Shown piece by piece: positions 43,416 through 54,100 of a DNA stretch of 64,000 nucleotides. The notes below the pieces were generated by a model. That model was not told the DNA's origin and did no database searches. It saw only the letters and a program-made list of their open reading frames with translations. The stretch lies in contig JAUIKE010000014.1 of assembly GCA_030430845.1 (NCBI GenBank), positions 1-64,000 of the forward strand. Direction: 5' to 3'. The first letter of the stretch is position 1. Each line of letters opens with the position of its first letter. This stretch comes from Bacteroidia bacterium (lineage in GTDB: Bacteria; Bacteroidota; Bacteroidia; Chitinophagales; Saprospiraceae). The position numbers and the translations under genes are program-made.

Positions 43416-44267
43416 TTAAACCGCCGCACTAATCGCACGCCCCGCAAAAACGGAAGCCAGGTGCGTACGGTATTCTTCTGATGCAAAGTGATCGCTCATC
43501 ACCATGGCACCATCCGCCGCATGGGCAGCAGCCGACTGAATCGTACCACTATCCAAGCTCTTACCTTTCAAGGCATTTTCCACTTTACTCGCTTTATAAG
43601 CAGCATCGCCCACCCCGGTCATAGCCACACTGGCATTGCTGCAGGTACCTCCACTTGAGGTAATCATTGCAGCACAGCCCACAATGGCAAAACGAGAAGC
43701 CGGTTGCATAAACTTCGCATAGGCAGATTTCGTTCTAGCAGCAGGAAGCGGAACTCTTATTTGCGTCAGGATTTCATCTTCTGCCAGAGCCGTTTCATAA
43801 AAGCCCGTAAAGAAGTCGGTAGCGGCTATTTGGCGTTCACCACCGGGGCCTTTGACTACGATGGTCGCATTAGAAGCAATCACAACGGCCGGCCAGTCGG
43901 CAGCAGGGTCGGCATGAGCTAAACTTCCACCTATGGTTCCTTTATTTCTCACCTGAGTATCGCCTATTAAGCCGGCTGCCTGTGGATACATTTCCAGTCC
44001 GCCCCCGAAGGCATCAGAATTGGCAATATCATCATGGGTAGCACCTCCACCAATGGCAATGTGGTTGCCTTCCTTGCGAATGTAGCGCAACTCTGAAATA
44101 CTTCCGATGTCAATGAGCACTCCCGGTTGGTTTAAACGTAGCTTCATGGCGGGGATCAGGCTATGCCCCCCAGCCAACAGCTTGGCTGCATCACCATGCT
44201 GCTTTAACATGCCGATGGCTTCATCAACGGAGCCGGCACGTGTATATTGAAAATTTGCTGGTATCAT
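43416..44267 (-). CDS. coxM: FAD-binding medium subunit of CODH/xanthine dehydrogenase-family enzyme
   Basis: From the ATG at 44267 (MIPANFQYTRAGSVDEAIGM) the product is about 283 residues; a longer frame opens at 44321 and runs into a hairpin. The FAD-binding PCMH-type fold shows AGGHSLIPAMKLR (~33-45), GGATHDDIA and TIGGSLAHADPAAD, the pyrophosphate loop typical of CoxM/CutM. It passes electrons from the iron-sulfur subunit to the FAD and on to quinone or oxygen. Preceded by coxL across a 38-bp hairpin. Confidence 0.93.
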   Translation of the reverse strand: MIPANFQYTRAGSVDEAIGMLKQHGDAAKLLAGGHSLIPAMKLRLNQPGVLIDIGSISELRYIRKEGNHIAIGGGATHDDIANSDAFGGGLEMYPQAAGLIGDTQVRNKGTIGGSLAHADPAADWPAVVIASNATIVVKGPGGERQIAATDFFTGFYETALAEDEILTQIRVPLPAARTKSAYAKFMQPASRFAIVGCAAMITSSGGTCSNASVAMTGVGDAAYKASKVENALKGKSLDSGTIQSAAAHAADGAMVMSDHFASEEYRTHLASVFAGRAISAAV

Positions 44268-44289
44268 GTTTTTTATTTTTATAATTATG

Positions 44290-44327
44290 GGATAGATGTT
44301 GCCGGCGGCTGCCGGCAACATCTATCC
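44290..44327. terminator. Intra-operon hairpin between coxL and coxM
   Basis: Perfect 17-bp arms (GGATAGATGTTGCCGGC) with loop GGCT, located between the coxL stop (44336) and the coxM start (44267). It may stabilise or process the mRNA segment, or cause partial termination. Confidence 0.65.
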
Positions 44328-44335
44328 ACAAAATA

Positions 44336-46690
44336 TTATTGCATCGCTCTCCAAACACGTTCAGGCGTCAACGGCATTTCAATGTCCTTAATTCCGAACG
44401 GAGATAGTGCATCCATGACGGCATTTACTACCGCAGGGGTAGAACCAATCGCTCCGGCTTCACCGGCTCCTTTTACGCCGAGTGGATTATGCGGACAAGG
44501 TGTAACGGTACGATCTATTTCGAAAGAAGGCAGATCATCAGCTCTTGGCATGGTATAATCCATGTAAGAGCCATTGATCAACTGGCCGTCTTCATCATAA
44601 ATGGCTCCTTCGAACATAGCCTGGCCGATACCCTGTGCCAAACCACCGTGGATCTGGCCGTCTACGATCATTGGATTGATCACGTTTCCGACGTCGTCCA
44701 CTGCGATAAAGCGCTTCAGGCTCACCTTACCGGTATCTTTATCCACTTCTACGACGGCGATGTGCGCACCGAACGGATAGGTAAAGTTAGCAGGATCATA
44801 GAAGCTGGAAAAGTCCAAACCAGGCTCCAATCCGGCAGGATAATCATGCGGCACATAAGCTGTGAGGGCCACATCACCAAATCCAATGCTCTTATCAGTC
44901 CCCTTAACGGTGAATTTGCCTTCGGAAAACTCAATATCCCCTTCGGCAGCTTCCAGTTTGTGAGCAGCAATCTTCGTACCCTTTTCAATTATTTTTTCAA
45001 TACTTTTAACAATTGCGCTACCTCCTACCGCTAATGAACGAGAACCATAGGTCCCCATACCAAAAGCAACAGACTCGGAATCACCGTGAACAATTTCAAC
45101 ATCGTCCAACGCAATACCCAACTTATCGGCTACTACCTGAGCGAAAGTCGTTTCATGGCCCTGACCGTGGGAGTGAGCTCCTGTGTACACACTTACCTTA
45201 CCCGTAGGTTGTACGCGTACCTGACCGACTTCATACAAACCGGCTCTGGCTCCGAGTGCACCAACTACTGCGGATGGAGCAATACCACAGGCCTCAATAT
45301 AAGTAGAGAATCCGATACCCAGCAATTTGCCGTTTTCACGGGCAGCAGCTTGTTCTTTTCTAAAATCTTCATAGCCGACCATTTCCAGAGCACGTTCCAA
45401 CACTTTGTGGTAGTTTCCACTATCATACTGTAAGGCTACTTGAGTCATGTACCCCTCTTGCTCAACGCCATCAAAGGCAGGAATAAAGTTTTTCAATCGC
45501 AATTCTGCAGGATCCATCTTCATTTCAAGCGCTGCGGTATCCATCAGGCGTTCCAGCAGATAAGTCGCTTCCGGCCGGCCGGCTCCCCGATACGCATCTA
45601 CGGGAGTGGTATGCGTAAATACACCGGTCACATCCACATTGATCTTAGGTGTCGTATACAAACCTTGCAACAAGGTTCCGTGCAACCAGGTAGGCACACA
45701 AGGCGCAAAGGTTGACAAGTAAGCCCCCAGATTAGCTAAGGTTTTTACTCTTAAACCGACCACATTTCCTTCGGCATCAAAACCCATTTCGGCTGTAGAG
45801 ACGTGGTCGCGACCATGGGCATCGGTCATAAAGCTTTCGCTGCGTTCGGCCGTCCACTTCACCGGACGGTTGAGCTGCCTGGAAGCCCAGGTGACCAGCG
45901 CTTCTTCGGCATAATGGAAGATCTTACTTCCGAATCCCCCTCCTACATCAGGAGCCACTACTCTCACTCTGTGTTCGGGTATTCCCAAAACAAATGCTGA
46001 CATCAACAGACGCGTCAGGTGTGGGTTTTGAGAAGTTGTATACAGCGTATGCTTATCGCCGGCCGATTCGTAATGGCCGATGGCTGCACGAGGCTCGATG
46101 GCGTTGGGAATCACTCTTTGGTTAATAAACTCGAGCTTAGTAATGTGATGCGCACTTTCCATGGCTGCATCAACTTCTTCTTTGGGGTTACCTAGCTCCC
46201 AATCGAAGCACATGTTTTTTGGTGCATCTGGATGAACCAGGGGAGCGCCGTCCTTAACAGCTTTAGCGGCATCGGCTACTGCATCCAGCTCTTCATAGTC
46301 GATGTCGACCAATTCGGCGGCATCCTTTGCAATTTCTTTGCTTTCGGCGATTACCATAGCTACATTATCTCCGACATGCTTCACCACATCAGCCACCAGC
46401 AATGGGTGGGGTGGTTCCTTCATGGTATCTCCGTTTTTAAAATTGACCTGCCAGCCGCAGGGTACGCCGTTCACGCCCGCTACATCTTTTCCTGTAAAAA
46501 CAGCAACCACTCCATCCATCGCCTCTGCGGCAGAAGTGTCGATGCTTTTGATTTTGGCATGGGCATATGGGCTTCTGATGATATATGCATGGGTCATGCC
46601 AGGAAGCTTAATGTCGTCGGTGTATCTTCCTTTTCCGGTCAGGAAGCGTACATCTTCGACTCGCTTGACTGATTTGCCTATATAAGTCAT
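44336..46690 (-). CDS. coxL: Molybdopterin-binding large subunit, form II CODH-like (xanthine dehydrogenase family)
   Basis: 784 residues. The family's active-site loop reads AYRGAGR (~365-371), the form II signature, not the AYxCSFR of form I CO dehydrogenase. N-terminal hammerhead domain ([17 protein letters not shown]) and a C-terminal [17 protein letters not shown] with the catalytic Glu. Form II enzymes are of uncertain substrate: some oxidise CO slowly, others act on purines or aldehydes. It is the second subunit gene of the coxS-L-M trio here. Confidence 0.93.
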   Translation of the reverse strand: MTYIGKSVKRVEDVRFLTGKGRYTDDIKLPGMTHAYIIRSPYAHAKIKSIDTSAAEAMDGVVAVFTGKDVAGVNGVPCGWQVNFKNGDTMKEPPHPLLVADVVKHVGDNVAMVIAESKEIAKDAAELVDIDYEELDAVADAAKAVKDGAPLVHPDAPKNMCFDWELGNPKEEVDAAMESAHHITKLEFINQRVIPNAIEPRAAIGHYESAGDKHTLYTTSQNPHLTRLLMSAFVLGIPEHRVRVVAPDVGGGFGSKIFHYAEEALVTWASRQLNRPVKWTAERSESFMTDAHGRDHVSTAEMGFDAEGNVVGLRVKTLANLGAYLSTFAPCVPTWLHGTLLQGLYTTPKINVDVTGVFTHTTPVDAYRGAGRPEATYLLERLMDTAALEMKMDPAELRLKNFIPAFDGVEQEGYMTQVALQYDSGNYHKVLERALEMVGYEDFRKEQAAARENGKLLGIGFSTYIEACGIAPSAVVGALGARAGLYEVGQVRVQPTGKVSVYTGAHSHGQGHETTFAQVVADKLGIALDDVEIVHGDSESVAFGMGTYGSRSLAVGGSAIVKSIEKIIEKGTKIAAHKLEAAEGDIEFSEGKFTVKGTDKSIGFGDVALTAYVPHDYPAGLEPGLDFSSFYDPANFTYPFGAHIAVVEVDKDTGKVSLKRFIAVDDVGNVINPMIVDGQIHGGLAQGIGQAMFEGAIYDEDGQLINGSYMDYTMPRADDLPSFEIDRTVTPCPHNPLGVKGAGEAGAIGSTPAVVNAVMDALSPFGIKDIEMPLTPERVWRAMQ

Positions 46691-46723
46691 ATTATTTAGT
46701 TTCTTTTTTGTGATAAATGGCCA

Positions 46724-46773
46724 ATGAGAGGGATTAAGGGTCGGCCGGCCGGCCGACCCTTAATCCCTCTCAT
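46724..46773. terminator. 50-bp perfect palindrome between coxS and coxL
   Basis: The sequence equals its reverse complement over 50 bp with no loop (centre CGGCCGGCCGGCCG). It lies between the coxS stop (46782) and coxL start (46690) inside the operon. Confidence 0.7.
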
Positions 46774-46781
46774 CAAAAATC

Positions 46782-47252
46782 TTAAGCATTCATTTTGTCT
46801 GCAGCATACTTTATGGACTCCACGATATTATGGTATCCAGTGCAGCGGCAATAATTGCCTTCCAGGGCGTGCCTGATTTCTTGTTCGTTCGGATTGGGAT
46901 TACGATCCAATAGGTCCGCAGCCAGCATGACCATACCTGGGGTACAGAACCCACACTGCAGACCGTGTTTTTCTTTAAAACCTTCCTGAATGGGATGTAG
47001 GTTGCCGTTCTGTGCCAGTCCTTCAATGGTAGTAACATTGGCGCCGTCTGCCTGGGCAGCCAGCATAGTACAAGATTTGACGGCTTTGCCGTCAACGAGA
47101 ATGGTGCAGGCACCGCAGCTGCTGGTATCGCAGCCAATGTGCGTGCCGGTCAGTCCCAGTTTGTCACGCAGGTAGTAAGCCAGTAAGGTTCTGGAATCTA
47201 CCTCATCACTATAGGACTTTCCATTAATGGTAAGATTGATTTTTACACTCAT
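46782..47252 (-). CDS. coxS: 2Fe-2S small subunit of CODH/xanthine dehydrogenase-family enzyme
   Basis: From the ATG at 47252 the product is 156 residues (a longer frame opens at 47348). The plant-type cluster is held by C41, C46, C49 and C61 ([10 protein letters not shown]) and the second cluster by C99, C102, C134 and C136 (QCGFC, CRCTGYH). It relays electrons from the Mo site to FAD. Upstream of coxL on the same strand. Confidence 0.95.
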   Translation of the reverse strand: MSVKINLTINGKSYSDEVDSRTLLAYYLRDKLGLTGTHIGCDTSSCGACTILVDGKAVKSCTMLAAQADGANVTTIEGLAQNGNLHPIQEGFKEKHGLQCGFCTPGMVMLAADLLDRNPNPNEQEIRHALEGNYCRCTGYHNIVESIKYAADKMNA

Positions 47253-47361
47253 AAAATCGCCTGATTTGGGTGTTAGAAAGAATATTTTTATGCAATGAAG
47301 GCCCTGCCCTAGGTTGCTGGAACCGGTAGTGGCAAAGCCTGGTTTCATTCAAAGAAAAATT

Positions 47362-47811
47362 TTAGGTCGGATTATTTCCCACTTCCTCCTCCATAGCGCT
47401 AAAAAACTGTTTGGTAAGCGTATTGGCAACTCCACTCAGCACCCGCTGACCGGTTCTAGCCAACAGGCCCGACAACTTTGCTTTGCCATCAAAAGACATT
47501 TCCGTCTCTTCATCCGACAGAGGTTTGAGATGAATGTGGACGTCCGCACTGACGTTGCCGATCTTACTTTTCTGCTGAATATTCAGGGTAAAGCTTTCCG
47601 GTTCTTTTTTTTCCAAAACAGATAACTCGCCGGTAAAAGAACCTTTAACGGGACCCAACTTCACATCGGCTATCGCTTCGAATTGGTCGTCGCCTTTGCG
47701 TTCCAGGCGAGATACTCCGGGAGTAACCCGGGCAAGGGTGTCGGGGTCCATTAATTTTTCCCATAAGATAGCAGGAGTAGCCTTGAAGTTGTGTTGCCCC
47801 TTCAGTTTCAT
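47362..47811 (-). CDS. coxG: CoxG-family SRPBCC protein
   Basis: 149 residues, cytoplasmic. SRPBCC fold with the CoxG opening GQHNFKATPAILWEKLMDPD, then the hydrophobic cavity strands (SFTGELSVLEKKEPESFTL) and a long C-terminal helix (LLARTGQRVLSGVANTLTK). CoxG is thought to help anchor CO dehydrogenase to the membrane. First gene of the operon coxG-coxS-coxL-coxM-coxD-coxE. Divergent from the TonB receptor gene. Confidence 0.9.
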   Translation of the reverse strand: MKLKGQHNFKATPAILWEKLMDPDTLARVTPGVSRLERKGDDQFEAIADVKLGPVKGSFTGELSVLEKKEPESFTLNIQQKSKIGNVSADVHIHLKPLSDEETEMSFDGKAKLSGLLARTGQRVLSGVANTLTKQFFSAMEEEVGNNPT

Positions 47812-47951
47812 GCAGTTAAGTTTTTCGTTTTTAAAAGAATAGGAGGTGTGTTTCTAAAAGACCTCTAATTATATTGACTTTTCTGCTATTCTCAAAATAA
47901 AGTAGCATAAATAAAGGATAGACCAGGAATTTATGACAAAAAATTTCTTCC

Positions 47952-47989
47952 AGGATAAAGGGGCGGCCTTGTGGCCGCCCCTTTATCCT
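47952..47989. repeat. Hairpin in a divergent promoter region
   Basis: Perfect 17-bp arms (AGGATAAAGGGGCGGCC) with loop TTGT. It lies between divergent coxG and the TonB receptor gene, so it cannot be the terminator of either one. It may be an element insertion or a site for a regulator. Confidence 0.6.
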
Positions 47990-48021
47990 ATTTTTCATAT
48001 GTTTACCAAACATTTTCCGTT

Positions 48022-50082
48022 ATGAAAAAAAATACGCTATTCGCTATACTCAGCTTGATCCTTTTCCAAAATGCTCTTTTTTCACAAAATGAATCGGACA
48101 CGCTTTGGACCGAGCAGTTACAGGAAGTAGAAATATCCGCTTCTCGCATGGACGGGGCCGCCTCGAAAGTACCTGCGGCCCTGAGTATCATCAATCAAAC
48201 TCAGATCCAGACAGCCCAGCCTCAACTTTCTCTTAACGAATCTCTGCCTTTTGTGCCGGGCTTATTTGCACTGAATCCCGACAATTTTGCCCAGGACCTT
48301 AGAGTATCCATCCGTGGATTTGGAGCTCGTGCAGCCTTTGGTATCCGTGGTATCAAAATTATGGTGGACGGACTCCCGGAAACCACACCTGACGGACAGT
48401 CGCAGGTCGACAACCTTGACCTCGGTATTCTTCAACAAATGGAAATCATCCGTGGGCCGGCTTCGGGGCTGTATGGCAATGCCTCCGGCGGCGTCATTAA
48501 TGTCAAAACAGAAACACCGCCAGGAACCCTTTTTGCAGAAGCTCGCCTGCTAGCCGGCTCCTATGGCCTGCAACAGTATCAACTCAAAACCGGGCAACAA
48601 ATAGGGGCTTTTAGCTATCTGCTCCATGGTTCTCATACTTCTTTGGATGGTTATCGGGAAAACAGCGGCGTTAAAAACACTTTGCTGAACGGCAAATTCA
48701 ATTTTCGCCTAAATGAAGGTCACCAGTTCAGCCTGATCTTGAACCATGTGGATAGCCCTCAGGCGGACGACCCCGGAGGAATCAATCGCGCCGCCCTGGA
48801 GGCTGACAGAAGACAAGCCCGAGACGCGAATATTCAATACCAAGGAGGAGAGGAAGTCGTTCAGAGTAAAGTTGGCCTGGTTTATCAGGGACAGTTTTCC
48901 CCCAAACATTCACTTAATGCCCGCCTTTTTTACATCAATCGGGATTTCAACAATCGGCTGCCTTTCGGATTTGGGGGTATTGTTGGTATTCAACGCGCCT
49001 TTTACGGAGGAGGATTTACCTATCAATTTGAGCAGAACGGTGAAGTAACCAATTACCGCCTCCGGCTGGGGCTCGACTGGGAAGACCAATCTGATGATCG
49101 CATGCGTTTTATGAATCTCGATGGGCAGCAAGGAAATCTTACTTTTGATCAGCAAGAAAATTTCAGGAACCTTGGCTTATATCTCCTACAAGACCTTAGC
49201 TGGAACGACTGGACCTTCAAACTAGGTCTTCGCCTGGATGCAGCCCGTTTAGAAGCCCTGGACCGTTTCCTTTCCGACGGGGATGATTCCGGGAAAATCG
49301 AGTTAGACAACTTCAACCCTATCGCGGGAGTCTCTTATTACATTTCGGATGCTTTGAATGTCTACAGCAGTTTTTCTACCAGTTTCGAAACGCCAGCTTT
49401 GAGCGAATTATCCAATAATCCGGATGGCGGTGGTGGCTTTAATGAAGCCTTGGAACCCCAAAAGGCTCAAAATTATGAACTGGGCCTAAAAGGGCGGGCT
49501 GGAAATAAGCTTAAATACAGTCTGGCCTTTTTCTATCTGGACATTACCAATGAACTAATTCCCTTTGAGCTAGAGGACTTCCCGGGTCGAACTTTTTACC
49601 GCAATGCCGGCAGTTCTTCACGAAAAGGATTAGAACTGGAAAGTAATCTATTGATCACTTCCGGGCTGATCGCTCAATTAAGTTATACGTATTCTGATTT
49701 TCAGTATGAAGACTTTGAAACGGATAATGGTAATTTGGAAGGTAATGTTACGCCCGGAATTCCAAAGCATACGGCTGCTGCCGGCTTGAACTATCTCAGC
49801 CCAGGTGGCTTTTTTGCGTCTCTACAGGCGCGATTTGTAGGAGAGATGTATTTAAATGACAGTAATACGGAAACGGATGATGCCTATGCTTTGGTCAACT
49901 TGCGGGTTCGTCAATCTTTTGAGTTTTCGAATTGGACCTTGGAGCCGTTTTTTGGCTTAAATAATCTGTTCAATGCATTCTACAACAGCAATATTCGCAT
50001 CAATGCTTTTGGTGGGCGGTATTTTGAGCCGGGAGCGGAGCGGAATGTGTATGTGGGGGTGAGGGTGAGGATTGGAAAATGA
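48022..50082 (+). CDS. TonB-dependent outer-membrane receptor
   Basis: From the ATG at 48022 the product is about 686 residues with a signal peptide (KKNTLFAILSLILFQNALFS). The TonB box region is followed by the plug domain (RVSIRGFGARAAFGIRGIKI, then PASGLYGNASGGVINV) and a ~500-residue 22-strand barrel that ends in RNVYVGVRVRIG. It imports a bulky ligand (iron chelate, sugar or vitamin) with energy from TonB. Ligand unknown. Divergent from coxG. Confidence 0.93.
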   Translation: MKKNTLFAILSLILFQNALFSQNESDTLWTEQLQEVEISASRMDGAASKVPAALSIINQTQIQTAQPQLSLNESLPFVPGLFALNPDNFAQDLRVSIRGFGARAAFGIRGIKIMVDGLPETTPDGQSQVDNLDLGILQQMEIIRGPASGLYGNASGGVINVKTETPPGTLFAEARLLAGSYGLQQYQLKTGQQIGAFSYLLHGSHTSLDGYRENSGVKNTLLNGKFNFRLNEGHQFSLILNHVDSPQADDPGGINRAALEADRRQARDANIQYQGGEEVVQSKVGLVYQGQFSPKHSLNARLFYINRDFNNRLPFGFGGIVGIQRAFYGGGFTYQFEQNGEVTNYRLRLGLDWEDQSDDRMRFMNLDGQQGNLTFDQQENFRNLGLYLLQDLSWNDWTFKLGLRLDAARLEALDRFLSDGDDSGKIELDNFNPIAGVSYYISDALNVYSSFSTSFETPALSELSNNPDGGGGFNEALEPQKAQNYELGLKGRAGNKLKYSLAFFYLDITNELIPFELEDFPGRTFYRNAGSSSRKGLELESNLLITSGLIAQLSYTYSDFQYEDFETDNGNLEGNVTPGIPKHTAAAGLNYLSPGGFFASLQARFVGEMYLNDSNTETDDAYALVNLRVRQSFEFSNWTLEPFFGLNNLFNAFYNSNIRINAFGGRYFEPGAERNVYVGVRVRIGK

Positions 50083-50127
50083 TTATTGCCTATTGAGATT
50101 GGCACTAAGTTTTTGATTGAATTATTT

Positions 50128-50210
50128 ATTGAAGATCTTCATTTTGGGCACGCAGATTTCGCCAATTCCGCAGATTCAAAAATTTGCGAAATTTACGGCA
50201 TCTGCGTGCC
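50128..50210. repeat. Dispersed repeat, copy B (partner 42267-42374)
   Basis: ATTGAAGATCTTC at the left matches copy A, followed by GGCACGCAGATTTCGC and TCCGCAGAT. In addition an internal inverted pair GGCACGCAGAT / ATCTGCGTGCC spans to 50210. Non-coding. Confidence 0.6.
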
Positions 50211-50289
50211 AGAGAAAATCAACATTTCACTTCTTTCTACAATAAACACACCAATCAACATTTTTATATTTACCAAAAAGAAACCAACG

Positions 50290-51117
50290 ATGAATAAAAC
50301 CATCTTCTATATAGCAGGCATACTGATCTTTTTCATAACTGCCTGCGTCCAATCCCCTGATTTTTACACCTATGACTATCCAGCCTTTGCGCTTGATGAA
50401 GGCCCACATAACCCCAATGTAGACGACAACATCATCTTCAAGGGAGGCCGCGTTTTCACCTACAGCTACCAGATATTTGACAGCTTAGGTACGGAAGAAA
50501 AGATCATCACTACCTATAATTTTACTAAATACAATCCAGTTGACTGGAAGCGGGAAAAACTCCCTGTAGAAGATGTTCTGGTTTCGGAATATCCCATCGA
50601 CAGCATCCGCATCAAGGTGTTTAACAATACCGGCAATTCCACCCAGGCCGACCAGCAGACCATGATCGTGTATGAATATTTTAACGAAAAAGGGACCATC
50701 GTACCCGAAACGGAAAGGACCGGACTTTTTGAAGATTCTACAAGCATAGCCTTAAACCCACCCAGGAATAGTGGTTTTGCACTCCTCCAATTTAGTCCCT
50801 ATCCTGAAATAGAATTCCCGCTGTCTATTGGGAAGACGTGGAACAGTAGCCAGACAATTCCGATTGAGTGGGCGGAGCTGGTCCGTTTAGAGTTTGAGAA
50901 CCCGGTGAATGTGTACTCAACATTCACAGTAAAAGAACAGACGACGTTGGATACCCCTCTGGGGATGCTGCCGGTTTGGGTCATTGAGGCTGTCGGAGAA
51001 AACCGTTTTCGCGACACCAAAACGATCCTTTACTTTAATGAAGCCTTTGGTTTTGTGAAGATGGAGTTTGACAATGTGGATGGTAGTAGGATAGTGATGA
51101 GTTTAGAGCGGCTATGA
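50290..51117 (+). CDS. Putative lipoprotein
   Basis: From the ATG at 50290 the product is about 275 residues with a lipoprotein leader (FYIAGILIFFITAC, Cys near residue 18). The earlier frame start at 50086 would lie upstream of the repeat. The mature part is beta-rich (YSYQIFDSLGTEEKIITTYN, FPLSIGKTWNSSQTIPIEW, LPVWVIEAVG). No family recognised; possibly a surface-located ligand-binding lipoprotein that accompanies the TonB receptor upstream. Convergent with the giant hybrid regulator; their 3' ends share one palindrome. Confidence 0.75.
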   Translation: MNKTIFYIAGILIFFITACVQSPDFYTYDYPAFALDEGPHNPNVDDNIIFKGGRVFTYSYQIFDSLGTEEKIITTYNFTKYNPVDWKREKLPVEDVLVSEYPIDSIRIKVFNNTGNSTQADQQTMIVYEYFNEKGTIVPETERTGLFEDSTSIALNPPRNSGFALLQFSPYPEIEFPLSIGKTWNSSQTIPIEWAELVRLEFENPVNVYSTFTVKEQTTLDTPLGMLPVWVIEAVGENRFRDTKTILYFNEAFGFVKMEFDNVDGSRIVMSLERL

Positions 51118-51160
51118 AAATGTGAGGCGACTGCCTCACACTTTCATAGCCGCTCTAAAC
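51101..51160. terminator. 60-bp hairpin containing the 3' ends of two genes
   Basis: Arms 51101-51128 and 51133-51160 pair over 28 bp with one mismatch, loop GACT. They encode the last residues and the stop of both convergent genes (lipoprotein and hybrid regulator). Confidence 0.75.
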
Positions 51161-54100
51161 TCGGTAGGAGAAAGCCCCGTATCCTTTTTAAAGACCCGGG
51201 AAAAATATTGAGGATCTTTAAATCCGGTATCATAGGCTATATTACTGACGGGTTCGTTGGTTTGGTGAAGCATTTGCCGTGCTTTTTCCAAACGAATGTG
51301 ACGAATAAACTGGTTTGCAGAGTGCCCGGTCAAGGCTGTTAATTTCCTGTGCAACTGCGAATGACTCATGATCATTTTGTCACATAAGTCTTTTACTGAA
51401 AAATCGTAATTCGTTAGATTTTGTTCAACCACTTTTTTTACTTGGGTTACAAATTCCTGTTCCATAACTTCTTCATTTAGGGTTTTGTCCGTACCAGGGG
51501 TTGAAAAAATTCCATCCCCTAGGGATAAATAGTGTTTTCGTAGGTGTTTTCGAAGATCTAAGAGCTTTTCCATGCGTACCAGTAATTCCTGTCGGTTGAA
51601 GGGCTTGGGCAAATAGGCATCGGCACCCCGTTTCAAGCCTATAATTTTAGATTCGACATCTGCCTTGGCTGTCAGTAATATGATCGGAATATGACTGGTG
51701 CGTATGTCTGTTTTTAGTTGTTCGGTTAATTGAAAACCATCTTTTACCGGCATCATCACGTCGCTGATGATGATATCGGGTGTCAGTTCCAGGGCTTTTT
51801 CGATGCCCTCTTTTCCATCTTTAGCGACCTCAATCTGATAACTGTTCTCTAAGCAGGAAATCAGGTATTGCACCACGTCAGCATTGTCTTCCACTAAAAG
51901 AGCCAAAGGCAACTCCTTTTTATTGGCAACTGGAGTAGCTTTCTGAGAAACTGTGACAACAGGCGTACCGATTGTTGACAAGCTACTTCTTTCCAGAGGC
52001 AGGTCCATTACAGGGGCCTTGTTGGTAACAGGTAATTGTATCGTAAATTCCGTCCCCTTCTCTCCTGACGCAGGGTCAGGATTGCTTTTCACACGAATCT
52101 TCCCGCCGAGTACCTGCACCAGTGCTTTGGTCAGGGAAAGGCCTATGCCGGTTCCTTCCCTGACCTCCGAAGATGCCCATCGAAGGTGGTCGCCTTCCTT
52201 GGTAGTACCGTCATCCACCTGATAGAATCGGTCGAAGATGTTTTCGAGCTGATCCTGTGGAATGCCGACTCCGGTGTCTTTTACTTTAATCAAAAGGTCG
52301 AAGGTCGAAGGTCGAGGGTCGAAAGAAGGAGAAGAAATTAATGGGGTATTGACCTTATCAATTAAAAGGTAAACATTGCCACCTCTTTTGGTGAATTTAA
52401 TCGCATTCGACATCAGGTTGGAGACTATCTGCTGCAGCTTTTCAGGGTCGTAATCCATAGTGCAATCATCCAGGCTGCTGATAAAATGTACCCGAATGTC
52501 CTTACTCTCGGCATAGGAATGGAAGGATTCCAGTAAGTATTTCAAGTAAGGGATTACATCCGCCTGGACCATGTTGATTTTCATGCTACCTGATTCCAGC
52601 TTGCGCAGATCGAGCATTTGGTTGACCAGGCTGAGCAGTTTTTGACTATTGCGCCGGATCATTCGGAGGCCTTCCTTAAACCACTTGTCCGGCTCCGCTT
52701 CGATCTGGTCGGCCATGCCGGAGATGACGGTCAGGGGCGTACGGAATTCGTGGGTGATGTTGGTGTAAAGCTGGGTTTTGACAGCATCCAGTTCTTTGAG
52801 TCTTCGGTTTTCAGCAGCAGTTAGTTCTCTTTTTAATAAATACCGATAGAGAAAATAACCAAATAATAAAATTAAAAATAAATAAATGGTCTTTGACCAG
52901 AGGTTCCAGTACCAGGGTGGAGTGATGGTGATGAACAAGAGCGCATCCTCTGTATTTTCTGTTCCGCTATGATTGGCCACCTTAACCCGAAAGGTGTATT
53001 TCCCGGGCGGCATATTGGTATAGTTCGCTCCTGACCGAATGGCTGTAGCCGTTTTCCAGTTTTCGTCGTAATTGTCTAATCGGTAGTTAAAAACAGCATC
53101 CTTTCCATAGGTAAAGTTAATGGCTGTAAAATCGAAAAAGAAGTCATTTTGCCAATAGGGCAGCTTTATTTTTTTTGTAAAAAGAATGGATTTTTCTAGT
53201 GGTGTTTCCCAATTAAGGGTATCTCCTGCGGTTCCTTTTATGGGGACCTTTTGATCGTTGATTAACAGATTGGTCAGGTATACACGAGGGGGGGTGAGGT
53301 TTATTCTGACGCTGTCCGGATGAAAGCTGAAAAGTCCTTTTGTAGTACCAAAGTAAAATTCTCTACTTTTACTAATGGAGGACCAAAAGAAATTAACGGT
53401 GATGTTATTATTTAACGGCCATTTAAAGCTTTGAAATTCATTGGTTTTATAATCATACCGACTAGGTCCCATCTGAGTAATCAACCATAAGTATCCGTTC
53501 TGATCTTCATGGAACAAACTAACATAGTTGCTTCGTAAGTTCGAATTTCCGGTATGTATTCTTTCGAAATAAATGGAATCAGATTCTAAAGCTTCCACAG
53601 GAATTTTACTTAGCCCGCCATTATTTCCATGCGATAACCATATATTACCCCGGCTATCTTCATATGGACATAAAACATTATTAGTACTCAAACTTTTTAT
53701 ATTATAGGGATCATGAAAAAAGTTTTCAAACTTTTCTTCGCTGGGGTCAAAACGGCTTAAGCCATTCCTGGTTCCTATCCAGATGGATCTATCTCTGGAA
53801 TATTCTGCCATGTTATTGATGAAATGAAAACAAAGACTGTCGCGCTTACTCGGCTTGGCATAATACTTTTTCACCTCCCCCGTTTCAGGATGAAATCGAA
53901 TTAGCGGACAAAGTTTATTGTATTTTTCGTTATTATTATAATCGGGAAATACTCCAGCTGTAATATGTGACTGATAGTAATGGAAGCCTTCAGCATCAAC
54001 CAGTGGCAGTGGGTGCATAAACTCAGATAATTCAAACGGAAGTTTAGGTTTGTATTTATTAAATTGCCCTAACTGCTCGTCAAAATAAAACATGGTATAG

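Noticed and set aside
44489-45034. 181-codon plus-strand ORF inside coxL
   Set aside because: Antisense to the molybdenum subunit; shadow frame.
41076-47811. Form I aerobic CO dehydrogenase
   Set aside because: The large subunit loop reads AYRGAGR and lacks the AYxCSFR motif that defines form I.
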